DNA of 33,664 bases from Spirogloea muscicola (Eukaryota; Streptophyta; Zygnematophyceae; Spirogloeales; Spirogloeaceae). The stretch covers positions 141,352-175,015 of the forward strand of contig WELB01000210.1 in assembly GCA_009602725.1 (NCBI GenBank). The letters are read 5' to 3'. Both the position numbers and the translations under genes were made by a program. Below are positions 1 through 10,700 of the stretch, piece by piece (positions within the stretch are counted from its first letter, which is position 1; every line of letters starts with the position of its first letter). Below the pieces are notes generated by a model. It did not search any database, had not been told where the DNA came from, and saw nothing but the letters and a program-made list of their open reading frames with translations.

Positions 1-209
1 CTTTCGTGGCGGCGCTCCAGCTCCCCAAGTTAGCTTGTCAGATTTGTTTGTGCTCACCCGTGGGTACTAATGTCATCTTAGGTACCTTAGATTAGGTCTC
101 CGTATTATGTAGCATTGTTTAGTCTGCACTCGACTCTGCCTGAACAATGTATTGGCTTGAATTGGCCTCCCTTTCAATTCATGCGCCCCGCGCGCCTTCT
201 CTCTCCGCC
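1..209 (+). mobile_element. LINE relic: last codons of the ORF plus 3' tail
   Basis: Positions 38-70 encode SDLFVLTRGY followed by a stop, the C-terminal signature shared by many relics here. The sequence after the stop is a 3' tail. Bases 38-201 match 10180-10343 with one mismatch (position 161 is A, 10303 is G). The part 124-205 recurs at 504-585, and as an exact inverted copy at 10421-10502. Nothing upstream of 38 resembles the ORF, so the copy is 5'-truncated. The element class is inferred from the larger copy at 13-14.7 kb. Confidence 0.6.
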
Positions 210-300
210 GAAGAAAGTGCTCGCCCATTGAGAACAGGGGCTGGAGAAACCAGCCCGAAAAAGAATGAACAGAGTACGAGAAGGGGGCCAGGAAAGCGTC
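210..300 (-). repeat. Dispersed stem-loop repeat, minus orientation
   Basis: Read on the minus strand this matches the repeat seen at 12771-12830, 20693-20755 and 20898-20960: a GGGCTGG...CCAGCCC stem-loop followed by a segment ending near CAATGGGCGAGCACTTTC. Here the stem reads as CAGGGGCTGGAGAAACCAGCCC on the plus strand in two parts around 230-252. It directly abuts the LINE tail at 1-209. Confidence 0.55.
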
Positions 301-490
301 CGCCCCCCTCCACCCTTTGCTCTTCCTCCCCCTCAGCTCATCTGACCTGCTACTGCTGACACGGGGGTCTTGAGGGCGCCCCGTCTGCCTAGCCTTTGGC
401 TCCGTCATGAACACCTGTCTGCATTTGGCTGGCAGTTTACAGCCGATTCTTCAACATCAGCAGCCGCTGTGGTTTTTGGCAGTTCTCTTC
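300..490 (+). mobile_element. LINE relic: C-terminal signature and a second type of 3' tail
   Basis: Bases 338-373 encode SSDLLLLTRGS then stop. The following 100 bases, starting at the GCGCCCCGTCTGCCTAGCCT motif, match the tail that follows the related signature at 11249-11281. This tail differs from the one at 71-209, so two 3'-tail types carry the same C-terminus. The fragment is cut at the left by the stem-loop repeat. Confidence 0.5.
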
Positions 491-492
491 GG

Positions 493-592
493 GCATTGTT
501 TAGTCTGCACTCGACTCTGCCTGAACAATGTATTGGCTTGAATTGGCCTCCTTTTCAATTCATGCGCCCCGCGCGCCTTCTCTCTCTCTCTT
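493..592 (+). repeat. Copy of the 82-bp dispersed repeat
   Basis: Bases 504-585 repeat 124-205 with one visible mismatch (a T for C in the CCTTTTC run), preceded by the same GCATTGTTTAGT lead-in as the copies near 112 and 10255. No C-terminal signature precedes it here, so this is a detached piece of the LINE 3' tail or an independent small repeat. Confidence 0.6.
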
Positions 593-960
593 CGGGCTAG
601 CTTCTCACAGCCCTTTGACCCCATTGGGAGAGCCACTTCTCTTGGCTGGCCCGCCCCACCCGCGTGTCTCGCCGCCGCTGGGCCCAGGCGGGCCCCCGAC
701 CATGCTGGGCCGCTGGGCCGCCCGTCGCCCAGGCACCGTCCCCACGGCAGTCGCTGTGTCCTCGCTCAGTCATGTCTTCCACCGCTTTCCCCCATTGGGA
801 GAGCCACTTCTTTTCGCCGTGCACTTGCGGGCAGGCCATGCTATGGCTGCTGCCTCTGAGTCTCGCCGGGGTGCCTCTTTCCCAGCTGCGAGTTCCTCCG
901 ACTTGCTGCTGCTAACCCGGGCTTATCAGTAAGCTCCCCCCCGCCCCCCTCCGCTGTAGT
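593..960 (+). mobile_element. LINE relic with C-terminal signature (stop at 930-932)
   Basis: After two partial stem-loop repeat pieces (CATTGGGAGAGCCACTTCT occurs near 622 and 793), the frame from about 812 to 932 encodes HLRAG, ASFPAAS and SSDLLLLTRAYQ-stop. The same peptides appear in the relics at 12494-12694 and 10357-10562. The junction near 810 between stem-loop repeat and LINE frame is the 5' truncation point. The 655-750 part is GC-rich sequence that I do not recognise. Confidence 0.5.
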
Positions 961-1530
961 CTCGTGCATAGCTTTGTGGTTAAAGCGCACAGCTATGCTT
1001 GTTGTAGGCGCCTTGCGGCTATTTGGACCTTGTCTTTTTGGGCTGACCTTTCCCAGCCACCTTCGTAAATTGGGCGAGCTTATTCTTTCCGCTGTAGTCT
1101 CTTCACATTCACAATCCCCCGCCCCCTTCCTTCCCCCTGGGCCTTTCCCAGCCACCAGTCAATCTGGCCGCGCTTTCTCGCTTTCCGAAGAGCTCACTTC
1201 TTGCATAGTTGTGTGGATTTGGCGCTTTTTGCCGTTCTTTACACAGTGTACAGGCTTGCTTTGGCCCCCAGTCATTTCATACTCACAGCGCGCATATTTC
1301 CTCCTCCACCTTTCACCCCCCCGCGCTCCCTACCTCCCTCCCTCCCTCCCTCTCTCATCTACACTACTTTGCAGGTGAACCTTCTTCTATTAATCGGAGC
1401 TACAAGTAACCCTCTAGTTGTCATAGCTAGCCAAGAAACGTGCTCGCAGATGAGGCCTGAACGCAGGAGCCCTCCTTGCACACAATTGGAGGCCAAGAAG
1501 ACATACTTCGTGGTGAAGCACCTTTAGGGA
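961..1530. repeat. Degenerate spacer repeats and a CT-rich microsatellite
   Basis: Two degraded copies of the stem-loop repeat lie at about 1021-1090 (GGGCTGACCTTTCCCAGCC) and 1138-1195. The second shares CCAGTCAATCTGGCCGCGC with 21352-21371. Bases 1333-1356 are a short CCCT-type microsatellite. No open frame with recognisable content is seen. The right end, from about 1400, is plain sequence that probably belongs to the 3' flank of the RhoGAP gene. Confidence 0.4.
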
Positions 1531-1702
1531 CCTGCCTTTTTCATTGGAGTGAGCATGAAGGGTAGCAGCTTCTCACACATGCTTGCGGAAGCATCACCGG
1601 ATACACGGCATACAGACGCTCGCTCACAGCCTAATTTAACAAGAGGGTGCGTTGGCCGTGACAGGCATTGAGGGATTGCTTGTTCAAGCAAGCAGCTAGA
1701 TA

Positions 1703-4700
1703 TCAATATGAGCCGTCTTGAGCTGCAATGGCTTGGAGACCAGCATTGCTGCTGTAACCAACGCCATCAGAGGGCTCAGTTGAGAGGGCCGACAACTGGC
1801 GGATTAATTGTGAGCGCCGTTCCTTGAAGTGCTCCAGACGCGAGCTAAGCTCAACCAGCGCTGCGGATGCCAACAAGTGCTGGTGGTTGCCAATTCCCCC
1901 ACCACTTCCTCCTGTACCTCCCTCTCCGGCGACGCTTCCTTCTCCTTCCTGGGGCCCTCCCACTTGGAGACGTGCCATGCCCACCTTGCTCTCCTGTAGC
2001 GGCACAAGGTGTCACACCACAGACTCAAAAGAGTGGGTAGTCCAAGATACAACAAGTTGATTGGCCAGCGCAATACCCACAAATTTGGGACACCAGACAA
2101 TGGCAATGTCGTGCCATGACCATACCAGCCCGTTAGATACTGCATGACAGTAAGGAGGCTTACACAGCATGCATCATGTAAATGTTTGCATTTAACAGGC
2201 TCACCTCTTCTTCATAGCTGCTACCTCTTCCTACATAGTCGCCATCGGAGTTGTCAGCTGCAATAGCATTGGCTAGCTCCTGTCGTGCCCGATTGGTCGA
2301 GCTAAAGTATGGGTTGCTGCTTCGGAGGCTGCCGCTTCTGTGGCTTGAGGATGGTACCGGAACTTGTTCCAAGGGTGACAAGCTTTGGGCTGCCTGCGCT
2401 CTTAGCCGGAGCTCATTACCTCGCTCAATTTCTGATTGTAGGGCAGCCTGGGCGAAATCATCTCAAAGCTGTCAGTAGACTGCAGAGCAGCTCTGACCTG
2501 CTGGACCTACTATGCCTTGTCAGGTGGAGGCCAGCAACTGAATCACATCACGGCTACAGCTTATCCAGTCACCAAGTCATAGGTCAGTACCAGATGAACA
2601 CAAGAGCAGGTTGAAAGGAACCTCAGAAAACCCTACAGTGATATTGAAGTGCACTATCACCTGTGCAGCTGTGAGTGCTTTCCGCTGCATGGCTACGGAT
2701 GATTCCAGTATAGCAGGATCGTCCCGTCTGCTCTCCTCCTCCATCTGTGATCATGCCTTGGTGGACTATTGTCAGAAGTTGCATAGAGAACAGAGGTACC
2801 AATCCTAATGGCTGTGTGGTCAAGCTCTATGGTTGCATCCTCCTATGAATCGTTTCCGAGCCAGTAATTGATGTGACAGGGGGCAAACCTTCTCGGTACG
2901 AAACGACTCAGAGAGGCACAGAGCCATTGTCCGCTCCAGCTCAACTTGCAGTTGGGCCCTGCAGCATGAACGTGCTAGCTGACTGAGCTTGAAATCCTTC
3001 CAGCATGTGTGGTTGGATCATTGAAGATGACTTTCGATCTAAATCCAAATAAGATATTAGGAGCTAGATCTTCTATCCAGTTACTTACTCCAACAAATGA
3101 TCTGTGTCACCTATGGACTGCAGCGCAAGTACTGAGAATTTGCTAATGGAATGACGTACTTGAGAGCGTTTAGAGCCAATGTCCGTTTCTTGCGGTCCAT
3201 TGATGCAGCAGTGGAGGTAGCCTTGACGCCCTGGCGGTGCTGTTTTTGTTGGAGCTGAAGGTGTAACATGGCCAGCTCCTTTTTCAGGTCTGTCATGTCA
3301 GCCTCAATCTGCATCATCTCGGTCAGCTCCGCTTGAACCTAAAAACCCACCAGATCAATCAGATCGTCAAGCAAGCATCCCGCCAAGCATCCTGAAACCG
3401 TGCTTGCAGCCTTACATGCCTCCTACTAGCGCAGCTGAGTTGGATCTCTTACTAGCGCAGCTGAGTTGGATCTCTGGCCTACAATTACAATGCCAGAGGC
3501 CTAGATTTGCTTGCTACTGTGACTGAGGTAGCCAAGCACATTCAGATATTCAGCAGTAGCAGGCGCTGTAGGAGATCCCGTACATCTTCATCTATCTGGA
3601 AGTGGGGAGATGCCTTGTCGCCTGTGGTGGCCTCCCCAGCATCTCTCTGTAGCTTCTCCCTCAAGCGCTTGACCTACCATCAAGTCCAGCCGCAATGGGC
3701 AAAGTGCGTGCGCATCACACACAAGGATGTCAACATCAAATGCCAGATTATCCCTGGATGATGTCCAATATTTGGACCTCAACGGACCTGCACTTAGGAA
3801 CACGGGACACAAGCAAGCCTGCTACAGCAGCCATCTTAAGACAGATATTGATAAGAGCAATGCAAGAGATGGAAACTTAGGCTGACGGGCTTGACTTGGG
3901 CTCACATCCTTCACCAGCAAGCGTCTGCGGTCCTCTAAAGTCTTCTTCTTACGAACCACACTCTCTTTTAAGAACATGTTGGCTCTTGCCTGCACAGCAA
4001 CCAAAGTTCCATATGCTCGACAATGTCTCTTTCGTAGAAGAGCTTTCCCTTCAATAAATCTGTTAGCAGCATGGAAATATGCTTGTTACATCATGACGTT
4101 CTTTGTAGAATGTTAGACCAATGCAAGAGAGGATGACTCACCTCACGTGACAGCTTGCTCCGCAGCTCACCCCGGGTCACTTCTAGCCTTTGCATCTTTG
4201 TGGTGCTGCATGCCATGCTCGGTGAGTATCAAATGAGAGTCATTACCGATGACAACATATTGCTCAAGCACTGAACTAGCTGTCAGTCTCATTTGTAGCA
4301 GGATTTGGATAAGAGAGATGGATTATGCAGGAGTCAGAAGCCTAATAGAGCCTTCACTGCTGAGCACATTGGGCATGAGGACAATATCAAATCAGGTTAA
4401 AGCCAATGACGAAGTTGCCCTTACTCGTCTTCATTGACCGGAGGCGCCTCTGGAACCTGTGCCCAGACCTGGCAGGCAGCATAAAACTATGTCATTGTAT
4501 ATATCTCTGACAACTCTGACAAGGGCAGTCAATACCCTGAGACATATAAATTGCTGGAGCACAAATTCAGTATGCTGCTGCCAAATAGGACATCTGCTTT
4601 TACTTTCACGTGACCGTTGGCCTTGAAATCAGTTTTGCATAGTAGTGCTAAAATTTGCACTAAGAAGGAGCTCTGTGCCGCGTACCGTTCCCAAGCCCCA

Positions 4701-7700
4701 GAAGGAACGTCTTGTAGTGATGACTGCTGGTTTGTCCTTCACCTGGGGCACCTTGCCTGAGCTGCCCGCTCCCTTCCCTCTGGTGCCATGCCCATTCTCT
4801 GCAGGTTCCTCATAGGAGGGTCTTGGGGATCGAGAATGACCTCTACTCCCCGGCTGTGATGTCTGCTGTTGCGACTGTCTCTCCTTTGTCATCAATTTTC
4901 TGGCCCCACCGAGAACCCCCTTCAAGGCTCCTGGGATGCCCATTAAGTAATCGCCCTCTTGCTCAGCCTGCTCTACAGCCTGCGAAGTCCACAGCTGACC
5001 ACTCAGAAAGAAGCTCTTGATGTAGACTGAGCACAAAAAAGCACAACGCTTGTTAGAGATGATGCGCCCAAACAACCTCCAAGTCAACTCCATCCACAGC
5101 TTACGGCAGCCACAGCTGGCCCTGTGCACGGCTTTCCAGTGCACGGGCATATTAAGTAGAAGGTGCTCGCTCCTGCATGCCTTGAGGAGATACGTACCCT
5201 CATATCACCAACATCCAGGCCTGACGTGCTAGCTTCACTCATGGTGTCACTCTGACGTCCTCCTTGCGTACTAGTTTCATACAAGAGCTCGCTTTCAGTG
5301 ATCGACTCCACGCTGAGGTTGCGTAGATGGCTCTTTGCCTCCTCATAAGACTCCTCATCACTAGACTGAGCATCCTGTGTGTACATGGAGAGGGCATCCT
5401 CCTCCTGCCACAAGCAGAACAATGATTGATCAAAGACACAAGTGACATACATGATACTCTACATTAGTGCAGAGTGTATGCTGTACCGCCCAGATGTCGG
5501 GAGGTGACAGAAGCTGTAAGAACCCATTGCACGGCTGAAAAGCTGCCCTTGAAACACGTATGCCCAACAATGGTGCTGATGTTGACCATGTGGTCAGGTT
5601 TGAACAGCAGTGACTACAGGGCTTCAAGCATTTCCACGGCGTGGATTGCACAAACAGACCCCGTCACCTTGAAAATCTTCTCATAGTTGTCCATTAGGCA
5701 CGACATAATGAGGTGCGCCTGATTTGCAGCAAGAGTGGCTGCCATTATCTGGGCGGCATTGTCGTAACTTGCTTGTGCTTCTTCCTCCACTTTACACTCA
5801 CTAACCAACAGCGGCCTCAGCAGTAGTGGTGCCATGCACATGGACACAGCTGACACTGTCATCCTGTTCACTTCTGCATGAGCTGCAACTGCTTTCATCA
5901 TATGCAGCAACCTGCACAAACGACCAACGATATCCAAATAAAGCCATCTGCGGTGCATCTGAGGGTTTGCAAAGAAGCCGAAGTCATCAGTGTCTACGCC
6001 CAAAGTTTTATGTGAAGTTCCTATAGATATACTCTGTACTTGACTGTCTGCCTTTTTGGAAACAGGACCAAATATTATCAGGCACCAAGTGTAAATTTTT
6101 TTCCAACCTTTGCAGCAGACGACGGTTGGGCTCTGGAAAGGCTTCAGCAACGGCGGCACGCAAAGCTTCGGTCCGTACGGGAAGCTTTTTAATCTCTGCA
6201 CAGAAAGCTCTGATGTTGCAATCAACGGGAGCAGTTGATCAAGAGGTGACTGAGCTACCCTTGTCGAGCAAGTTCAATGGACATAGTTCAGTGAAGAGCA
6301 GTAGCTTACGAAATGCTTCGAGTAGAGCTGCACAACAAGCAGCTGGGACAGGTGATGATGGAAGCTCGCGCAAAACATGCTGTAGTGTAAGACAACAATG
6401 CCTCCAAGGTCAGTGGACTGCTCTTGCGGTCTGGTAGCAGTGAAAGCTGGCCTTATGTACGTCCTTGCTGATGATAATGGACATCAGTATCTGGATCGTG
6501 GACAAGCGTAATCAGGAGCTTAACATAAGCTTAACAATCCACGAATGTATCCTCTAGTCAAGAAACAGCTTGCCTTGATGCAGTCTGCAACAATATGGGC
6601 ATTCTCTTGAGGAGACTGGAAGATTGTCCTCCCTGTGCAAGAGGAGAGGAATTGTGTTGTTATTGTCAGTATTCTTACATTACGTACCAGTAATGACAAT
6701 GCTTCTGCAGTCTCTCTAGTTCATGCCCACTTGTTTGAGTGTTATTACTCTCTTTACAGCACTACAGCCTCATTGCTAAGGACACTTCAAGGATACAGAC
6801 TTTTCACATGACTTGGGGTGCCCCAAGCATACAGCAAATCAACATACTTCACCTTGCTCATACTCTCGAACTCGTCTCTCAACATCCTCAACATCAGCAG
6901 ACTCTCGAAGGATTCCTTCAATCAAGAGACCTGCACAGAGCAAGCAAAGGGGATATCATGCTCATCATCTGCTAGCCCATCCAAAGCTTGCTCTGAGACA
7001 AATGTGTCCTGACGCGGTAATACCTCACACATTGACTATCAGAACACTAGAAAAGCTTACAAACATGACCTGTGCTGCTCAACCTCTCTTGTGGCCACCC
7101 ACCATGCTGCTCCACAAATGTGAGGGCTTTTTCCAGGAAGGATGGAGACCCATCAATCTCCTCTAGTGCCAGGAGGATAGGACGGCCAACTACCAAGGAC
7201 TTCAACGGTTTCCGGTCACGGAGTACCAGTCCGCCTGCAGTGAAGTAGAGGAGCTGCTTTTGAAGGTGTTATGGCTTCTCTCCATAGAGTCAAACATACA
7301 CCATTACGAGCAGCGATCTTAAGAATGACCTTAGTGACTGCGAAGCAGAGGTTGGAGCACATTTCTTGCACAATTAATTACTAAGTGAGCTCAGCTCTTC
7401 CTGCTAGTCAGGACCAGGTATGAAGCACTGTAGCTGCCGCTGCAGCAACCAGGCAATTCCAGTGTCCCATGCAGAGTACAAGCTTGGACATGCTAACCTA
7501 AGTCCTGCAAAGCTGCTGCTCCACCATACTCTAGTACGTCAATATTTTCTCCAGGATCCTGCAGGTATGCATCAGACTCTGCAGAGAGAGCTGCACTTGG
7601 AGCAGCTGCTAGAGCTGCCTCCAGTGCCTGCTGCCATTCTTCAAGTTCTTCACCACTCTCTGCCTGCATCATTATCATAAGGATCAGCAACATCAAGACA

Positions 7701-9590
7701 GCCTAAAACGAATCCCTACCCAACTTTTTTGTTGCTTGTTGTTTATCTAGATGAAGTTGAGTCAATGCTCATCTTCAAAAGTATCATCAATCTTGCAAGA
7801 AGGTATACCACCTTGCATCACTTTCTTTTTATTGCCTGCAGAGAGTATCCTAAGGTATGCGAGCTTGCATGACAGAGAGAGGTCAGTGCAGTTATCTGCT
7901 TGACAGTAGAGAACCATTCAGAGAAACCGCGAGATTATTTTACCTTCAGAGTGAATGCTCGACCATCAGGGAATAGCACAGTCATAAGCTTCTTGTCAGC
8001 CCTCACATGCACGCTACAGACAAGTACAGAAAATTAACAATGTGAGAGCAGCACTCAATGTGCCCATGTTTTAACTACGATCTAGGCCAGCACCCGCCCA
8101 CCTGATTAGATAAAGGTGAGTCGAATCCACTCTCAAGTGTCCCACCAACGCGTTAGGCAATCTCACAGAAGACCACGAAGGACGATTTCACTATGCCACT
8201 CACAGTTTGACGACTATATGGTAGTGTCCTCTGGAAAATAAGACAATTACAGAGATGTGGACTAGGCAAGCATTGATAATCTTTGACTTATTGAGGTTGC
8301 TGAGCAGGCAGCTTGACATATACTCACCTTCCAGAGTTGTTGAGGTCAATACCACCGAGGGCCATTGAAGCGTCAACAGAGCCCTTCTGAGGCTGTCATA
8401 AAGCACACACAAGGCAGCCTTGTCAATCTTCGTTTCATGAGCTGTATTAAAAACGAGCAGCCCCAGGTCAGCACAGATCCTCGGTTCTGGGTCGACGTAT
8501 CACTCCGCAACAGCTGAATAAAAGGGTCTCAGAGACGATCAGATGGTGGCGGCTCTCAGATTGCTTCATGGAGTGGGTTACTCAATTGTAGTGTCCAGGT
8601 AAGCAGAACCTTAGCTCCTTACCTGTTCAGCCTTGAAAAACACCAAGGATGTACGTGTGAGTAGGAACCACCTGCGCTTCCAAGACTTCCATCCAAGGCC
8701 TACACAAACAACCCAATTTTAGCCGTTGGAATGCAAGTTGGGCAAGCTTGCCTCCTTCACAGCATTTGAAAATTGCTGTAAGTAACTGAGTGTTGCACCT
8801 GTCAAGAAGGAAAGAAGGAACCCTCAGAACGTGGTTGCCAAGATCATATTGCAGACTGTACCCTAGAATCCTGGCAAAGACCCTGCCTGCTTGCTAGTAT
8901 TGCTTGTTCCCGGACGATCTGAGAGCTGACTGTAGGCTTCCTCGGCCAAAGTTGGTATGCAGAGCAGCCAGCAGGTTGGCAGGACGCTACCTTTGGATGA
9001 TATGAGAAGATGACCGCTCTTGTATGTCTGCGTCACATTTGTCAAGGACGAAAGCCAGTAGTCAAGAAAAGTAGAAAGCCATTTCGACAAGTTGAACCAC
9101 CTTCCTCATGAAGCACGAGATAGTGGCGTCCGAGAAGCTATCTATCATGGGTCTTAAGTCGCTATCCTGTGTGACAGAGCACCCTTTAGGCGTGAAAGGC
9201 TCTTGTTTGACCGTCCAAGTACTTCGCACGTAGACATTATCCCGCACTTATCGGTCTCTGGCACACTCATGCACTGTCTAACGGACCAAGCCTGAACCAT
9301 CCTACTACTTCAACCCAGGAAACCAGTTGGAATGTGGGATTGCCTAGTCGTGCAGAGCGCCTGCCGCAGCCAGGCGCAGAAGCAGAGCAGCGACAGACCA
9401 CACGTGCACCTCGAGTGCGCCGAGTGGTCCTTGCAGGTCGATAGGAGTAACGAGCACGGCGGCAAGCTTGCCACCGCAGATGGCGGCTTGTGATGCTATT
9501 CTGCAGGCCGGGCCCCAAGCCGAGGGCATATGTGATGCTCACCTCCTGGCTCCTCCCACGAGGCCGCTCCTTGGCCGCAGCGTTGGACAT
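1703..9590 (-). CDS. REN1: PH domain RhoGAP of the REN1/PHGAP class (ROP GTPase-activating protein), complete
   Basis: The hand-built model has 23 exons (5' to 3' on minus): 9590-9543, 9027-8991, 8699-8623, 8392-8328, 8013-7944, 7663-7498, 7234-7103, 6930-6853, 6632-6574, 6379-6310, 6195-6108, 5911-5668, 5404-5198, 4979-4686, 4456-4425, 4205-4142, 3989-3906, 3673-3584, 3338-3160, 2958-2889, 2744-2661, 2447-2205, 1993-1703. All phases join, giving 923 residues, close to Arabidopsis REN1. Residues about 19-135 are a PH domain (TYKSGHLLISSKG, GWKSWKRRWFLLTRTSLVFF). About 165-378 is RhoGAP, with the arginine finger at R207 (EGILRESADVE) and NRMTVSAVSMCMAPLLLRP from N312. Then come an acidic/Ser linker, an RRSFWG motif near 530, coiled coils about 556-750 and a conserved C-terminal FKERRSQL helix. 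The family switches off ROP GTPases at polar membrane sites. The GC donor after 6574 is unusual. Exons starting at 4979 and 4456 have alternative in-frame acceptors (4994, 4468). Exon 1 is the least certain. Confidence 0.93.
3424..3475. repeat. 26-bp tandem duplication inside a RhoGAP intron
   Basis: The unit TACTAGCGCAGCTGAGTTGG plus GATCTCT-type remainder occurs twice head to tail (3424-3449 and 3450-3475) with no differences. It lies in the intron 3339-3583 and does not touch a splice site. Confidence 0.85.
6380..6573 (-). other. GC-AG intron in the RhoGAP gene
   Basis: The exon 6574-6632 ends with codons for DCIK, followed by GCAAGC rather than GT. The next exon starts at 6379 after TACAG and continues HVLRELPSSPVP, exactly the continuous block of the RhoGAP family. 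No in-phase GT donor is nearby, so the GC donor is required by protein continuity. Confidence 0.85.
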
Positions 9591-9834
9591 GCTGGCATGC
9601 GACGTCCGGCGTCGGCCTCCAGCCCGCGCGGAAGTCGCTCAGGGCCAGCAGCCGGAAGCGCGCCTGCAGCGAGGCGCTGAAGCGGCAGGCGCGGGCGCGA
9701 GCTGCGGGACGGAGCGGCGCAGGGCGGCCGGCGGCGAGNCCAGCCCCGCCTCCTCCACCCTGGCGCCCACGCCGGCCGCGGGGGCCGCCACCTACCCGGG
9801 CCGAGGGGCGCCCGCCCGGCCCTGCCCTTCCCCC
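9591..9834 (-). promoter_or_regulatory. GC-rich 5' flank of the RhoGAP gene
   Basis: This 244-bp stretch between the putative start codon and the first LINE-like sequence is very rich in G, C and CpG. It must hold the 5' UTR and core promoter if the start at 9590 is right. No TATA-like box is evident. A single undetermined base lies at 9739 and may mark an assembly join. The large open frames here in other phases are GC-driven. Confidence 0.4.
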
Positions 9835-10179
9835 CGACAGTGTTGGCTAGCTTGGCTTGCTTCGGCCACCGTATTTGTTTCATGCGCACCGCGCGCCTTC
9901 TGCGCGGCATCGCCGCCGCGCACGCCTTTTCTTCTCCTCAAGCTCCGGCCCCATCTCGTCGGACCTTTGTCCATCAGCGAATCAGCGCTTCCAGATTGAC
10001 AGCAGGGGCTGTGCGATTATGCGGGCGGCTCTTCCAAAAGGGTTTCGACCTGCTGGCCAGGCTTGCGCAGCGCGCTGTGTCCCGCAGCCGCGGTGAGCCG
10101 GCTGACTTCAACGCCGCCGGCTCGCTATAGCTTCTCCATCGTGGGCCGAAGTCTACGGTATGAGATTGTCGGTCTCCCT
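9835..10179 (+). mobile_element. LINE relic: internal C-terminal segment
   Basis: The plus frame around 10030-10127 encodes LLARLAQRAVSRSRGEPADF followed by NAAGSL and a stop. The GEPxDFxAAGSLAQV block recurs at 12494, 20270 and 21055 and on the minus strand near 11230, always just before the RMRLAVSLQRSMA block. Upstream, 9838-9900 resembles the GCATGCGCACCGCGCGCCTT part of the 82-bp repeat. The copy is interrupted before its normal C-terminus. Confidence 0.5.
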
Positions 10180-10343
10180 TCAGATTTGTTTGTGCTCACC
10201 CGTGGGTACTAATGTCATCTTAGGTACCTTAGATTAGGTCTCCGTATTATGTAGCATTGTTTAGTCTGCACTCGACTCTGCCTGAACAATGTATTGGCTT
10301 GAGTTGGCCTCCCTTTCAATTCATGCGCCCCGCGCGCCTTCTC
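10180..10343 (+). repeat. 164-bp direct repeat of bases 38-201
   Basis: It begins with codons for SDLFVLTRGY-stop (10180-10212) and continues into the same 3' tail as 38-201, with a single mismatch over 164 bases. Left of 10180 the two copies are unrelated. The pair sits in the same orientation on both sides of the RhoGAP gene, 10142 bases apart. Confidence 0.85.
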
Positions 10344-10356
10344 CCCCTTCAGCGGT

Positions 10357-10700
10357 CTATGCCCAAGCCTTGCATCTGCGTGCTGGCCGTGCTCTCGCTG
10401 CGGCCTCCGGCTTTCGTCAGGAGAGAGAAGGCGCGCGGGGCGCATGAATTGAAAGGGAGGCCAATTCAAGCCAATACATTGTTCAGGCAGAGTCGAGTGC
10501 AGGGGGATAGTTTTCCGGCAGCTAGTCTGTCGGATTTGAGGCTCCTCACTCGTAAGTACTGAGTGGTCCATCCTCCCCCCGTTCTGACATAGCTTCTTCA
10601 GGCCCCTTCGTAGCTGCGAAGCGTTTTTGGCCACCTTTGAACCTTTGTCAATTCCTTTCGGGCTGGCTTTTCACAGCCCTTGCCCCCATTGGGAGTGCCA
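10357..10700 (+). mobile_element. LINE relic split by an 82-bp insert, with a stem-loop tail
   Basis: The frame from about 10352 encodes AVYAQALHLRAGRALAAASG then FRQ up to 10420. It resumes at 10503 as GDSFPAASLSDLRLLTRKY-stop (stop at 10560-10562). The 82 bases 10421-10502 are an exact inverted copy of 124-205. After the stop the tail runs through CCGTTCTGACATAGCTTCTTC to the GGGCTGGCTTTTCACAGCCC stem-loop near 10661. Removing the insert restores the reading frame of the family (82 is not a multiple of 3). Confidence 0.65.
10421..10502 (-). repeat. 82-bp inverted repeat unit inserted in a LINE relic
   Basis: The reverse complement equals 124-205 at every base. The insert is flanked by CAGG on both sides (10418-10421 and 10500-10503), which could be a short target duplication or microhomology. 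Related relics (minus strand near 11105) read straight through this point as CGTCAGGGGGATT, so the empty site is visible within the window. Confidence 0.8.

Noticed and set aside
970-1010. Possible tRNA-like segment (TTTGTGGTTAAAGCGCACAG)
   Set aside because: No acceptor stem or T-arm partner can be paired around it.
5412-5667. Extra exon between the GAP domain exon and the acidic linker exon of the RhoGAP gene
   Set aside because: The flanking exons join directly in phase 0, and the intervening frames show no family match.
9490-9999. Plus-strand frame of 169 residues across the RhoGAP first exon
   Set aside because: It is antisense to exon 1, spans the undetermined base at 9739 and enters LINE debris.
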